A stretch of 64,000 bases of DNA from Stropharia rugosoannulata. Taxonomy: Eukaryota > Basidiomycota > Agaricomycetes > Agaricales > Strophariaceae. Shown here piece by piece: positions 12,672-25,700 of this stretch (its first letter is position 1; the number at the start of each line of letters is the position of its first letter). The stretch lies in assembly GCA_028532985.1 (NCBI GenBank), contig JANCIK010000005.1, positions 1,990,501-2,054,500 on the forward strand, read 5' to 3'. Made by a program: the position numbers and the translations under genes. The notes below the pieces were generated by a model. It did no database searches and was not told the origin of the DNA. It saw only the letters and a list, made by a program, of their open reading frames with translations.

Positions 12672-14955
12672 ATGACCCTACTGCAGTCGTCCCAGTCAGA
12701 TGCATTAGCAGGCATCATGGCCTCTGGTATCGTGCGTTGATCCATTCCGCTTTGAATGTATTGTTTTACATCATGACGTTCTTTGTAGGTTGTGTATTAT
12801 ATTTTCAAGAAAACAGAGATATTTGAACCTATATTCTTCATCCCGCTGATTTTTGGTGTGCCAGCTCTCCTCACGAAACTCTACCTTCCATACTGCAGCA
12901 GTTTAATTTACGCAACACTGACTGTTTGCGGCACCTTCTGGATATCGCTGGTCTTGTCCGTCGTCATATACCGCCTGTCGCCCTGGCACCCTCTCGCAAG
13001 GTACCCCGGGCCACTCCTATGCAAACTGAGCAAGTTCCGCCTGGCCTATCTTTGCGCTGGGGGGAAGCAGCATATAAATTATCAAAGTTGGCACAGACGA
13101 TACGGCGATGTTGTTAGAGTTGGTCCGTCCATATTTATGTGTTTTTTTTCTTTTATAAACGAGTGTATTTCTTTTTAAAGGCCCCAATGAGTTGTCTATA
13201 CTCGATGTCGATGCTATTGGACCGCTGATGGGCAATCTGGGTTTGCCGAAAGGACAATGTAAGTAGAGGAATATCTCTGTTGCCCGTCAAATTTTTCGCA
13301 ATCATCAAAGGCGCCTTACTTACGCTGTATGCCTTTTATTAGTCTGGGAGGGCCGCATCGCAGAGGCAGATGGCGTCAAACCCTTGATTGCGATCCGGGA
13401 TAAAACCGAACACATTAGGCGCAGGCGTCCGTGGACGAGAGCATTCAGCACTACTGCGCTGAAAGGCTACGAGGAGCTAGTTATTAAAAGGTCGGCGCAA
13501 TTGGTCGACCAGATATCTGCCCAGTCCAATCCAGTCAATTTGACCAAGTGGATTTCTTATTTCGCGTAAGTACGCACTCAAAGTTTCTGCAAGCGTTTCC
13601 CTTTTTGAAATTTCACAGATATGATATTATGAGTGACCTGGCGTATGCTTTACTGCTTGCAATTTTATTTTGTCCTCAAGATATCCTTTAGCTTTGGCGG
13701 TGGCTCTGAGATGTTAGCAAACGGGGATACTAATGGGCTGTGGCACCTCCTAGAACAAGGTCAAAGGTCAGTATCTTTTTCGACACACAAAGCTGGATTG
13801 TTTATCACCGTGTGTCGTCAGGAGCTCCATAGTTATGGCGCAAGTGCCATGGCTAGGCAAATTGTCTTTTCGATATTCGAACTTCTCAAAAGACGTCAAA
13901 GCGTTTCGCGCATACGCCAGGAATCGCGCGCTTGTGCGCAAGAAATCTGGCTCCCCGTATAAAGATATCTTTCACCATTTGGTTCGTCGCTTATAATGTT
14001 TTTAAAAGTCATTTGATAGAATTGAATAGATCGACGAGGACGGACTTTCTGCGCAGCCACCTTCAGTGGCTGAGATAACAAGCGACGGTACAGCCAATCA
14101 TCCTGAACTGGGGATGTAAGCTCATCTAAAACTTGATTTGGCCAGGCGCACTGGCAATCGTTGCCGGATCCGATACGACATCCAGCGCCATAGTGCATGT
14201 TCTGTATTTCCTGATGACCAATCCAAGGGCATACAAGCGCCTGCAGGCTGAGGTTGACGAGTTCGGGGAAGACCTTTACGACTTCAGCAAACAGGTTCAT
14301 CTGCCCTATTTAAATGCGGCACTGTGAGTTCAAGTTACGGTGCCAGGTCAGCGAGGGTGCTGAAAGCAGATCATGTGCAGCAGCGAGGCGTTGCGCCTGT
14401 TGCCTCCCATAATGTGCGGGTCGCAGCGCGAGGGCGAACGGGGCAGCGGAGGGAAAATGCTAGGCAGTCAGTGAGTACTTTAAATAATAACGGCTGGTTA
14501 AATGTCCCCCCTTTTTTAAATACCAAACTCATGTTGTTTTATGTAGCTATCTGCCCGAGGGCAACAGCGCATTTGTACCGACCTATGCTCTCCAGCGGGA
14601 TCCACGATATTTCGCTCCTCTAGCAGATCAGTTTGTCCCCGAGCGGTGGCTCTCCTACGACAAACGACTGGAGCTCGAGCCTGCGATTTTTGGGGACGAG
14701 GCTGAATTCAAACTGAACACCGCCGCGTTCATTCCATTCGCTGTGGGACCGGCCAATTGCGCAGGCAAAAATTTGGCGTGGATGGAGATGCGTATGGTTG
14801 TCGTGATGATTATGCAAAGGCTCGAGCTACGACTGCACGACGGCTATAATCCTGAGCAGTGGTTCATAGATATAAAAGATCAATTTGTGACTATGAAAGG
14901 GGACCTGCCCACGGTTATGACGCCACGCACCAAGACAGATAGACTTGCTGGGTGA
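12672..14955 (+). CDS. Cytochrome P450 monooxygenase (microsomal, fungal)
   Basis: Eleven exons (12672-12731, 12789-13122, 13181-13258, 13343-13565, 13619-13642, 13692-13766, 13822-13981, 14030-14087, 14146-14323, 14384-14470, 14547-14955) give 1686 nt, 561 aa. Features in order: hydrophobic anchor segments (FIPLIFGVPALLTKLYL and TFWISLVLSVVIY), proline hinge YPGP, WHRRYGDVVRVGPNELS, C-helix motif RRRRPWTRAFS, I-helix oxygen-binding AGSDTTSSAI (about 343-352), K-helix EALR (ExxR, about 398), PERW, and heme loop FAVGPANCAGK with the ligand Cys near residue 494. The heme loop has Ala where many P450s have Arg, a variant I recall in many Agaricomycete families. All key elements are present, so the enzyme should be functional. 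The substrate cannot be told from sequence. Exon 5 is only 24 nt, and the acceptor of intron 9 was picked among several AGs to keep frame. Confidence 0.92.
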
Positions 14956-15233
14956 ACTACACTGGTTCCACACTCACTGTTGGTTTTTATTCACACTTAC
15001 ACACATTAACATTGTCGCATTAGACATTTTGTACATAATCTGGTGCATCATGAAGTTTCGAGCGCCGTACTTGGTGACCACGGGCTACATGTTAACCAAG
15101 AGAGGATGTGCAATAATCAGACAACACTTATCGTACATCGCACATTGAAAAGATCATAGAAAACTACTACAAGATAAACCCCGTCGACAAGAAGACATTC
15201 CGATGAATGCTTCATGGGGGAGACACAGCGACT

Positions 15234-16734
15234 TCACTTCCTTGCCGCCCTCTTCCTGACCTCTTCGTCCTTGCAAGAATGCAGCATGATCTTGTTCGGC
15301 GTTCCGGGGGTCATGCCAGAGTGACCCTTGTGCCAATCGTAAGAGACGGCATACGCAAAGATGTTGCCGGTGCGATTGAACGCTGTCGTGGAAATGGGAC
15401 CAGGCGCGGCATCGAAAGCTGGGAGCTATTAGAATGGACAAACAGGGCCTATCAATTCGAAAACATACTTTTTAGGCGGGTACGGGCATCTTTATCCCAG
15501 AAGTGAATCGTTCCATCAGATCCTATTATAATGTCAAATCACCAAGTGGTCTGACGCTACATGATTTACTGACCGCATGTAGAAAATGTTCCATGAACGG
15601 GATGGAATGAGATATCGTTGACCGCATACACCAAAGTCTGGTCCTTGGCGTTTGGAGTTGTGTCGCGGCGGTGGCACTTGAAAGAAAAGTTGCTCCTAGA
15701 AATAATGGTGAGAATGGTCAAAAGTTAAACAACAGTTCACTTACTGGGAATCTTTCTCTTCAACGTACCTTGAAGCAAAGCGATAATTGTTAATAAAGAG
15801 AGAGTTTGTTTCGCAGAAATAACTTACTGGATGGCCACTCGCCCTTCAACGCTTCCAACCGCAAAGCCGCTGTTGACCGGATTCGTCGTAAAACACGAAA
15901 CCACGCGTGTCTGCCATTTTAATGGGGACACTATTGTCTGTCAACCTCTCGTGAGCTCAGATACACATGCGGCGCGGTGTATATCTACTTTGTAGGCCGT
16001 GTTGGGATTAGTGAGATTGAATATCTGGATGTGGCGTTCGGCAGTTCCGACGACCATGAGGGGGTATTGGACATCGAAGGTATAACACCTTTCTGGCAGG
16101 GTAACAGTCGCGACGGGGTTGGCCGTTCGCAGATCCCAGTACTGAACTAGGTCAGAGCCATAGCCAAGAAAGAAAGGTTATCAATACCCACTTTGATAGT
16201 TTTGTCCCAGCTACCTGTAGCCAAAATTCCAGCTTGAGGGGCATCTATCCACTTGACTACTTTTATAGGAGCGTCGTGCTGTGCGACTTGCGTAGCTTGA
16301 CCTGTGGTCACGTCGAACATACGTCCGGCATTATCAGCTCCCCCAGAAAATATCTTGTTCCCTTCCTATATGCAATGAGTATATATTATTATATACAGCG
16401 TCGTATGGCTCACTTTATTCCAGCAAACACCTAAAACTGGTCCCTGGTGTTGGTACATGGCCTTGCCTTGGGTTTGCCCATTAGCCCCAACTTCGTAGAT
16501 GCGCACCTAATAAAACAGCACTTATTTGAGACGAGGAAGCATGCGTTATAATGCAATCTATATTACACTATTATCCCAGCTACCAACGGCCATATAATCC
16601 GCCTGCCCAGAGAAGGATATTGATGAAATGGAATCTGTTGGGGGGTCGGAGACTTCAATGTCCTTCTCGGCGGTGGCTGAGGTGTTGACGGCCCCACCCA
16701 CAGTTGTGGACGAGGCGTTTGAGAAAAACGACAT
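15234..16734 (-). CDS. RAE1: mRNA export factor Rae1/Gle2, WD40 nucleoporin-associated protein
   Basis: Rae1/Gle2 binds the GLEBS motif of Nup98-type nucleoporins and supports mRNA export at the nuclear pore. The protein starts MSFFSNASSTTVGGAV (exon 16567-16734) and goes on EVSDPPTDSISSISFSG, then WD40 blades such as MAVGSWDNSVRIYEVG (exon 2 16414-16506), KIFSGGADNAGRMFDV, ILATGSWDKTIKYWDLR, YPLMVVGTAERHIQIFNL, SGFAVGSVEGRVAIQ and GTFSTCGSDGTIHFWDKDA. The C-terminal GNIFAYAVSYDWHKGHSG is diagnostic of Rae1, and the last residues are basic (RKRAARK). At least seven introns interrupt it. It is transcribed away from the M64 peptidase gene, sharing about 0.77 kb of upstream DNA. Secure. Confidence 0.95.
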
Positions 16735-17500
16735 TGTACAGGACTATCAGTCAACAGAACAGAAAAAGGATACGCGAGAAGAGTCTAAGTGGAACAAGAA
16801 CGCGCTTGTTGAGATTGATTCCCAGGTTCGTTTTTGGCACCAACTTATGACCCTCGTGACCGCCGAACAAGTCATCCTCGCGGCTCGCCTTCCCCATACA
16901 CTTGCTTTCAGCTTGCAGTTGCTCTAAATTTGCTCTTCTTATTTTCTTCATTTTTTGTATGTCTTTTATCTATTCTGAGGCTTTCATACAGGCTATTACC
17001 CCGACGCTTTTCCCGATGATACTTTTGACGTTGCTTAGACCCATCTCCCAGTTTTCATCCAAGTTTTCATAGTCACTAGAGTATACAACCTTGAGAATAC
17101 GCCCAATTTTATGGCAGCAACACCAATTTTAATTGATAGGGTTCGATGGATCTTGATTACTTAGTTCGGTGCATACGAAATGCGCCAAATCATTCACACC
17201 AACATGAGCACCACCAAGATAAGTCGGGAAGATACCATTCCTTCGGACCGTTCATCATTTCGGTGTCAAGAATATGTAAGACGGTTGTTCCTGCTTTCTT
17301 CATGACTACTTCTGTGTCTCACAAGTAGCGATACTTCGCATACTTCTTGAAAGCTTGAACACAGCTCAGCTTTCTTTGGTTGTTTCACAGCCTTGAGACG
17401 GTTATAACAGTATGCAAATCGCCCACTGCCTGAACGAAGAAGCGTTTCTCACTAACAATTTTGCGGTTAGTTCTTAGTCCACAGCCACTTCACTCTGCAC
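16735..17500. other. Bidirectional upstream region of RAE1 and the M64 peptidase gene
   Basis: The region separates divergent starts. It contains pyrimidine-rich tracts (for example 16925-16980). No supported exon was found, though an upstream exon of the M64 gene here cannot be excluded because its 5' end is less certain than the rest. Confidence 0.45.
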
Positions 17501-19692
17501 ATGTTCTTCCGGACTTTCATAGTCATAATCTGTCAACTTACTTGGCGTAAGTAACTCTAGCATATTGGTCTCGACTTTTCACGCCTGAAGCACGAATCAC
17601 CATTGTCGCCAAGTGTGATATCATTCCTGATCTGTTTTTATAGATGCTGCCGCCAGTAACCTGTTAGGATGGGAGCCATTTTACTTGAAGGCAACCGAAA
17701 CGGACGACAACCGATTTACTGAACAGAACAGCGTCGACAATGATGCAACGCCTTTGCGAGATGTCGGTCACATTAATCCTCCTGCTCCCCCTCTGGATGT
17801 GGTTCCTCTCCTTGTAACGGGTTCATCCGCCAACAGAGTCGACTTTGTCTTCTTCTCTGATGGATGTAAGCTCTCTTGTGACAAGCCACAGCAGCTATTT
17901 GACCGGGCGTTCCCATAGATATTGAGGAAGAGCGCAGCAAGTTCATACAAGACGCACTCAGGCTAGCTAAAGATGTTTCAAGCAACCATACATTCAATAC
18001 TGTTCAGCCTCTGCTCAACTTCTGGGCCGCATTTACTCCAAGCATCGAAGTGAGCCTGATGTCTTCAGACAACGCATGCCATGTCATGACTGTATATCAC
18101 TTCAGAGCGGAATTGGGGTGAACGGTACTGCAAAGAAGTGCGTGCTTCGAGTGGCTTCGGTCAGATGATCACAATACTTAAGTTAGGATTCTCGTCTAGC
18201 ACGCCATATGGATTGTACAGGGATGGAACTGAGTTACGAGGAGTGTATTACAAGCATCCGAAAGTTGGCAGAGCTGCTTGTGATTCTCTTGGGAACCAGT
18301 GCGATTATCCTATTCTACTTGGTACGTGCCTCCCCGGTTGCAATGGCTACAATTACTCAATTGTAAACATCTACTCAGGCAACGATCCCCTATACGGTGG
18401 CAAGTGGCTTCTGACGTCTTCTATATGAACTCCATTGACACTGAACCGACGAAATGGAACAGGTCTTGGAGGAGATTTCACGTACGTGCTTCCATTGCCT
18501 GCTTGCTTCCCCTTTCCTGAAGGATAATCGACCGGTTCAATAGCGTAATCACAGCGTCTATTCTGAACGGGCCACTCGTACTCCGTCATGAACTCGGCCA
18601 TTCCATTCTCAAAGTAGGCGAAGAATACGACGGGGGCTTCGGATATTTTGGGCGCAATGCCGCGCACGACATCCACGAGCTTCCTTGGAAGCAGTGGCTG
18701 TCAGACCCGTCGCGAGTCGATGCAAACGGGGAGCCGCACGTTGAGCGCTCTGTAATGACGCTGCAAGCATACCCCTGGACGCTGCTCAACACGAGCACCC
18801 CTTGGGCGGTTGACTTTTCCTCGTCTGGGACTTACACTCGTTATTCCTTACAGTTCTCGCTATCAGGACTTCCCCAACAGCAAGATCTGCGCGTCACTCT
18901 GGACGGCGTGGACCTCAAGTGGACGCCTCGCTCGAACGTTGGTATGGATCGCTGGTTCTACAACTATCTCATACCGGAGTCGTTGACCCCAGGGCAGCAC
19001 CGTCTGGAGTTCACTCTTCTTAATGAAAGTAAAGAGGGGGTGGCGCAGCTTTGTAGCATCGAAGTCCTTGAATATGGCACTGAAGACGAGTGAGTCGGTG
19101 TTCTATATGAATATATATATGCGTCTAATCAACCAACGATTCTAGATTTGTTTCAGAGAAAGGTTTCTATGGCATTTATCCCACGTAAGTCGATACATTA
19201 GTTCTCACTATCATTAAGTTAACAGTAATGCGTAGGTTCTCGGACACAAACAAAACATCATATAGACCTACCAACGACGATTGTCTCATGCGCCTAGTCA
19301 CGACTCCCGATCTTTGTAAAGTGTGCAGGGAAACCTTGTGGCTCCATCTCCTCAGGACTGTCTCTTTCATTGACAACATTCACGAGTCTTGCGAGCGTGT
19401 TGATGGCTTAGTGGCCAAAGTCCTCACCGTTGACCTTTTGCCTCTTGCTAACTTCCGCAAGTCTCCTATTTCCAATCTCGTTGAAAGCTATGCCATACTT
19501 TGGAGCAAGGACGATCAGCTCATACCCGAATTCACGAACAAGACTAGGATCGCTTTGCCAGCTGGAAATCCGACAGGCGAGTATGTCATACAAGTGAGGT
19601 ATTCTACCGAAGAAGTAAGGCTGGCATCGCCTATGTTGCAAGTAGAGGAATCATACAAAGTCGAGGCAGAATGTGGGGGGTTAGCAGTATGA
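17501..19692 (+). CDS. Secreted metallopeptidase of the M64 (IgA-peptidase-like) family
   Basis: M64 enzymes are zinc endopeptidases first described in bacteria; in fungi they are widespread but uncharacterised. Exons 17501-17546, 17644-17865, 17919-18049, 18106-18137, 18200-18321, 18379-18399, 18463-18481, 18544-19089, 19146-19184 and 19236-19692 give 1635 nt, 544 aa. The proposed N-terminus MFFRTFIVIICQLTW is hydrophobic and signal-peptide-like. Family motifs follow: LLGWEPFYLKAT, VDFVFFSDGYIEEE, LLNFWAAFTPS, PYGLYRDGTELRGVYY, then the zinc site RHELGHSILKVGEEYDGGF (HExxH plus downstream acidic cluster). A beta-rich C-terminal part has several NxT/S sites. Frame is kept over NDPLYGG-LGGDF best with a GC-AG intron (18400-18462). 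The core is secure; the first exon is inferred only from splice signals and phase, and the mature N-terminus would be shorter than in relatives I recall. Confidence 0.85.
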
Positions 19693-19764
19693 ACACTGTA
19701 TTACCTACTGGTCATAACCAAAGTAAACCAGATGTCTTGCCTAACCACTTCATGAGTCAAACAT

Positions 19765-22700
19765 TCAGGAGGTCCCTGTCCCTCCAATGAGTTCATGAAG
19801 GGCACGCTGATCTTCACTTCCGTTAACAAGTGTCTTGAACACACTGCCATCTTTCATCTGTAAGTTTGCAGGACTGTCGAATTCAACCTAGAAAGACCTT
19901 GTCAATATTTGTCACGCGAATTGGCTTGCAAGCTTACAATGCGCCCTTTATCCAATACCATCTGGCGAACTCCGTTAAGGAACACCAACATTGACTATGT
20001 AACGCTCACTTACAATCCTGTCCGCATCCATGATTGTCTGTAAGCGGTGAGCTATGGTTATTACCGTTGTGTCCGGTGGAACCTGTGTGCGGAGAGAACG
20101 TTGAATTATTGCGTCAGTCCTGTAGTCTACAGAAATGCATGTTGTTTGTTAATTATGTGGTTTGAGTGAGGCGCCTCGGCTTACCTATGGCAGATGTGGC
20201 TGCAGAAATATTGTTAGCCAAATTAACCAATATCTGGAAACATAACTAATCGTAATCTCACCCTCGTCCAGAATCAACAATTTACTCCCGCGTACCATAG
20301 CTCGAGCAAGGGCAATTATCTGTCTCTGTCCTACTGAAAGGTTGTTTCCGCTGCTAGATATATTACTGTCCAGAGAGAGATATCCTTCACCAGTTTCTGC
20401 TTCTTCTTGTAGCGAGAAAAGCCCCGCAGCCCCAAGAGCTTCATTCAACACAGCATCATCATACTGGTCAAACGGATCGACATTTTGTCGTAGAGTGCCT
20501 AATTTATAACATTGATACATAAAGGCAAACAGTAGGCAGAATGGGACATACCACTGATAAGCTCAGGCTGAAGACATGATCAGATAGAACCAGGACTGTC
20601 AAGACAATAACTCACTATTTGAGGAATGATTGTGATGTTTGATCTGAGTGCATCCAAGTTCATAGTATGAGTCGGAACTCCATCGTAACAAACAGTGCCT
20701 TCTGTAGGGATGCATCGCAACAATGAAAGAGTTAAAGAGCTCTAAATACTGCAATCAATTAATTGAAAGAACCATGCAACACTCGTCGTCACCTTTCCAC
20801 TGCCAGTGCGACCAACTTCAGTTAATTAATATGGAGGTCGCTTGTCTATGTATGCATATCTTACCTATGCCAATATGCTCTCCGGATTTGATGCGAAATG
20901 ATAGATTATGTAGGACTCTTGGACCAGTCTGTATATTTTCTTAATTGGTGAGGCGAATTTCCTTCTATGGAATTACGTACCGAGGAATAGCGAGCAGACA
21001 AGTTGTCTACAACCAAGTCTCCACTCGTGGGCCAAGAGGCAGGAGGATTACCTCCTTGAACGTGTTTTTGTTCGTGATCAATATCAAGATATCCCTGTAT
21101 TCGTTCCAGACTAACAACATTAGATAATTTAGTATGGTTCAGGTATGGCAATGTACTGTCAGTACTCACCTGTTGCACTCCACCTCTAGCTCATTATAAA
21201 ATTGGACCAGGAAAAAGATCCATGTGCAGAACACTACGGCCATGTTCAATGAGAAGCCCGTAACAGAGGCACTGTTAGTCTTGACATATAGTAGGTAGAA
21301 GGAAAGGAGTGAAATGAACAAGGCACCAAAGAGGTCCATACGCAGTGAGAACCACCTGTTAAGATTCCATGAAGTGCGCGCAATTCGAGTGTAATGGTCT
21401 ATACGCTCAAGCGACTCTTCTTTGACTATATGGCGGGCACCGTAAGCTCTGATGGAGACTTTTTTGTAGCATGTATTCATGAGTGCACAAGATTTAAAAA
21501 ATGAAGAATGAGCATACCTAAGCCGTGCATCGTTGTGTTAAAGTGAGACAGTACAGGCGATTTGGCATTACTAAACGTCGTGATTAATTGTAAGCATTAT
21601 AGCAGGATATCATTATATTTGTGCCAACATACCTCATTTCCCGTTTGATTGACAATTGTGCTTTCAAATACCGCTTTCCTAGCAAAGTGCCAGCGATACC
21701 CACCACCAAGCATGGGAAGATGAAGATCGGAGTGAAGAGAATGATGCCCCCAACAGCCAACACGACAAGCATTGTGACTTCAATTACTGTCGTCAGGTAT
21801 TGGGGTATAGAGCCGTCAACGGATCCGATATCTTGGGTACAGCGAGCGATTATGCGACCTGTAGGCGTTTCATCCAACCAACTAGTAGTTTTTCTCAGTC
21901 TTGTGAACAACTGAGAAAATATGTGAACGTACCGAAATGTGCTTCCAAGTATCGAATGTATCAATTCAGCGTGAATTATCCTTGAAGCGTGTATCTTGCG
22001 GGAAATGACAAATATGTAGACAGAGCACGACATCATTGCATGAAGAGTGACAATCAAAGCAAAACCAGAAAGATAACTAGGAAACAGCATTGTTAATCGC
22101 AGAATATAAGCTTGGAAGATAGGACATACAGATATAATTTAACTTCGGCTGGCGCATGTTTTTTGTACTGAGCTCCCCAAACACCAAGGAACCAAGTTTG
22201 CCCGATAGCTACGGCCGTGAATGCGCTATACAAGACGAACAAAAGCAGGAGGAAAGGAATTGGGTGGTTCTGGCTCATTGCAGACAAATATAACTTCATG
22301 GATCTCCATCGGATATGTCCTTCAATGATTTCTTCAGACATGAAAAGTTTGCCATCGGTTGGGGGTTTAGTGGCGGTAGTCTCCGGAGTGTCTTTCGGAG
22401 CTACGCTTTCCTCGTTCTCCTCGACTAAGCATTTTGGGTCATCTTGCTGGACGTTGTACAAGTTCGTTTCTTGAGCTTGAACCCTGCCACTGGCATCAAG
22501 TGAAATAACGTGTCCAGCGATTGGTCCCACAAGAAGAGTATTATGAGTCTGCACGAATTTTAGGCAATGCATTGCTATAGGTTATTGCGAACACTTACAA
22601 CTAAAAGAATTGTCCGTCCTTTCACCAAGTCGCCGCGAAAACATTTGTTTACGATCCAAGCAGCGCTATACACCTTTTTAGTAATTCGCTCAACGGTTTT

Positions 22701-25700
22701 AGAGCACCAAAGTGGCGGACTGACGTATGAACATCTAATGCAGCGAGTATGTCGTCGAGCAATAAAATTTGAGCGTCTGAATACATAGCTCTTGCCAAAG
22801 AAACACGGGCCTAGAATTGATTAGTATTGAGTAGTACGCCTATAATTGCGCACCTTCTGTCCCCCGCTGACAGTAAACCCATCGAGATTCAGAACTTTCC
22901 GACGACTTAAGAAGATTATATCCTACCTTAGCGTTAACCCCTTCTCGCCAACCTCTGTATTATCACCAGCTTTGAACAATTCCAAGTCTTGTTCCAATGC
23001 ACATTCATTGATGACTGGAGTGGCATTATTACTTTTACTGTTCACTCATACTAGAAATGGAGAGACCTACCTTTGGCATATCTTTCCTGATTGTATGGCA
23101 TACCAAAGAGAATATTATCTTTAATTGTTGTGCTCTGTATCCATGATTCTTGGGCTGCATAAGCAACCTTTCCTTCACGCGGTAAATTGAACCATGAATC
23201 AGCCTGGGGAGGAATGAAGTGCATTTCCCCTATTACAATCAGCAATTAGAGTAGATTTTATGAATTAAAATTCGCGGCCTACCAAGCAAAGCCATCAAAA
23301 GCGACGTTTTTCCAGAACCACTTAGTATTATTAATACAACAAGGTATGGGAGAAATATGTGACTCACGTAGGTCCAATTATCATGTTGATACAGTCATGT
23401 TTGAATATTATTTCACCCTTGATTAACAGTTTGAAACGTCTGCTAGACGGAGTTACAGTCCTGTCTCTTTCTGATGCCGTCCAAGTAAATGTGGCGTCTT
23501 TGAATCCAATGACCTGATTGTCTCTACGACCATGCACTGACAAGCCCACAGGAACAGGTTCTGCAAATTCGTCAAGAAGCTCGGTATCGTTTAAAAACAC
23601 GGTGAATCGATCCAGAGATACTTTCACTGTTACTGCCATGAAGAACTTTTCAACGAGGATTGCAATGGTTACTGACCTTGAACCACCCGACTTGCTTGAA
23701 ATGAGACTTGAGCAATCTGCGATCTCAACATATTGAGGACTGATATACTAGAGAATATTTTTGAGGCTATAAATAATGCAATCAGCGATAGTACGCTAGA
23801 TATAGTCATTAAGAAGATGATGACGGACGGCTTAACTCCTCCTTCATAATTACAGTATAGGTCGCATAAGTAGCGAACATTGCTATAGTTGGTATGAGGT
23901 CGCTGCACCTACTTAGGCCTCATTGTTTCAGTGATATATGTAGAAATTCTCACCTAACAGTCTTTGTTGCCACATTAAGGACCTAAAACGAAGGTCAAAA
24001 TGTTTTTTTAAAATTATACATCGAGGAAAATAGAGACATACGCTGGTTTGCCAAATCCACCCAAGTTCTTCTTCTCGTCGCTGTCGGATCCTATCAAATA
24101 GTTTGCTTTCCCAGCCAAACAATTTGACCATTCTTATTATACTTATTGCTATATTGAACATACGTTAATTTGAAGTGACGCTTGATTGTTATAAATGACC
24201 TTCTGAAATCATTTGCACGCGAGCATCCGTCTATCAGTGACATCAGTATAACATCAGCGAGTAAAAACCTTTTCATTATCACCGCTTTCATCTTTGTGTC
24301 CATTACTTTCCGAAGTTTTTTCACAATGAATGTTCCAACTGGACCCAGGCCAAGGATGAACGTTAGGCTAACGACGGCACTTGAACGTAGAACGATTACA
24401 TCATTTTCATGAAAACTCATGGAGAGAAGGTTAGACGTACCTCCAGCCAAGGATCTGGGCTAAGAAAGCTATACAGAAGATGATTGTAAAAGGCACAGAA
24501 ACCACTATCATAAGTGTCGAGTAATGAAAGTTTGATGAGTAAAGAGGAGCAACAGCGCCGACGAGAAACCGTACCAAAGTACAAAATGTTACTACCATCC
24601 ACAACAGCCTTCAGGTCGCTGGTAACAAGATTCTGGATTCTACCAACCAAGTTCTCGGTGTCACCACCATGAGGAGCAGCAGGTTTGGTCTTATCCTCTT
24701 CTTGGAGTGGCGAAGTCGAACGTGGTGTAGAATGTGAGGAGTCCGTATTGGCTTTGGCTGTTTCAGCCTTCAATCTGATCCGTAGGCTATGTTCGAATAC
24801 CAATTGAGTAAGAAGGGCGTGCATTCTAACCAACAGAACTGATTCGATGTAGAAGGCCCAGTTTGACAATATTGACCTCATGCTTGAGCCTACGAGAAAC
24901 AGAACGACCCATAGCCACGGTCTGGTAGTAGCATTTTCTCCGCCAGTCTCAATATAGCTTTCAAAAGGTCAGTGATTGGACTGTAACAGAGCTACGATCA
25001 CATACCCAAGAATCTTCACAATGCTAACAGGGCCTGCGAATTGACAAACACTACAGAAGACATAGGCAAGAGCTACGGCAGTTAACTGGTTTCCTACAGT
25101 TGATTTCAGATGTCATTCTGCATGAAAGCTGAAAATCTATTCTTACGAAAATACCAGAGCAATCCCCATACAATGTTTCGCCTTTTACGTGTGATGGATG
25201 GGTCGACATACTGTTGATGAGTAAGTAACCAAAGAATACGTTTTCTCTGCAAAATCGTACCGGAAAAGCCTGGCCCGTTATATAAGACGATTTATCGACG
25301 TCTAAAAGAGGGGGCAGCTGGTCGAATGCCAAATGGGAAACTTTGCTGGCCGATGAAACAACCGGTCCAATGTAACAGAAGAGTAATTTCGAAATCCAGG
25401 AATCTGTTAGTTCACGCGGAGGTGGTATTATTGGGTTCTTTAAAGGGTTTGTTTTATTTAGGTGCATTTCAGTATTAGCCATGACACACCTTTGGATCAA
25501 CTGGATCGTACACCTGTGGAATCGACATGGGAATGACAACACCAACGAATACAAGTAGCGCTATCTTTGCCCACAGAATGTTGCCAGTGTCAATGTCTTC
25601 TGGTTGTAGGTCATATGTCGCTAGAGGCCATACATCACGATATATGTAAATGGCCAGAACCAAAAGTAGAATTGCGTTAGTTTGCCATATCGCGCTGCGG

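Noticed and set aside
10465..14955. A sterol-modifying gene cluster of ERG3 plus P450
   Set aside because: The P450 lacks features tying it to sterol enzymes (CYP51/CYP61), and the genes are separated by about 1 kb of non-coding DNA.
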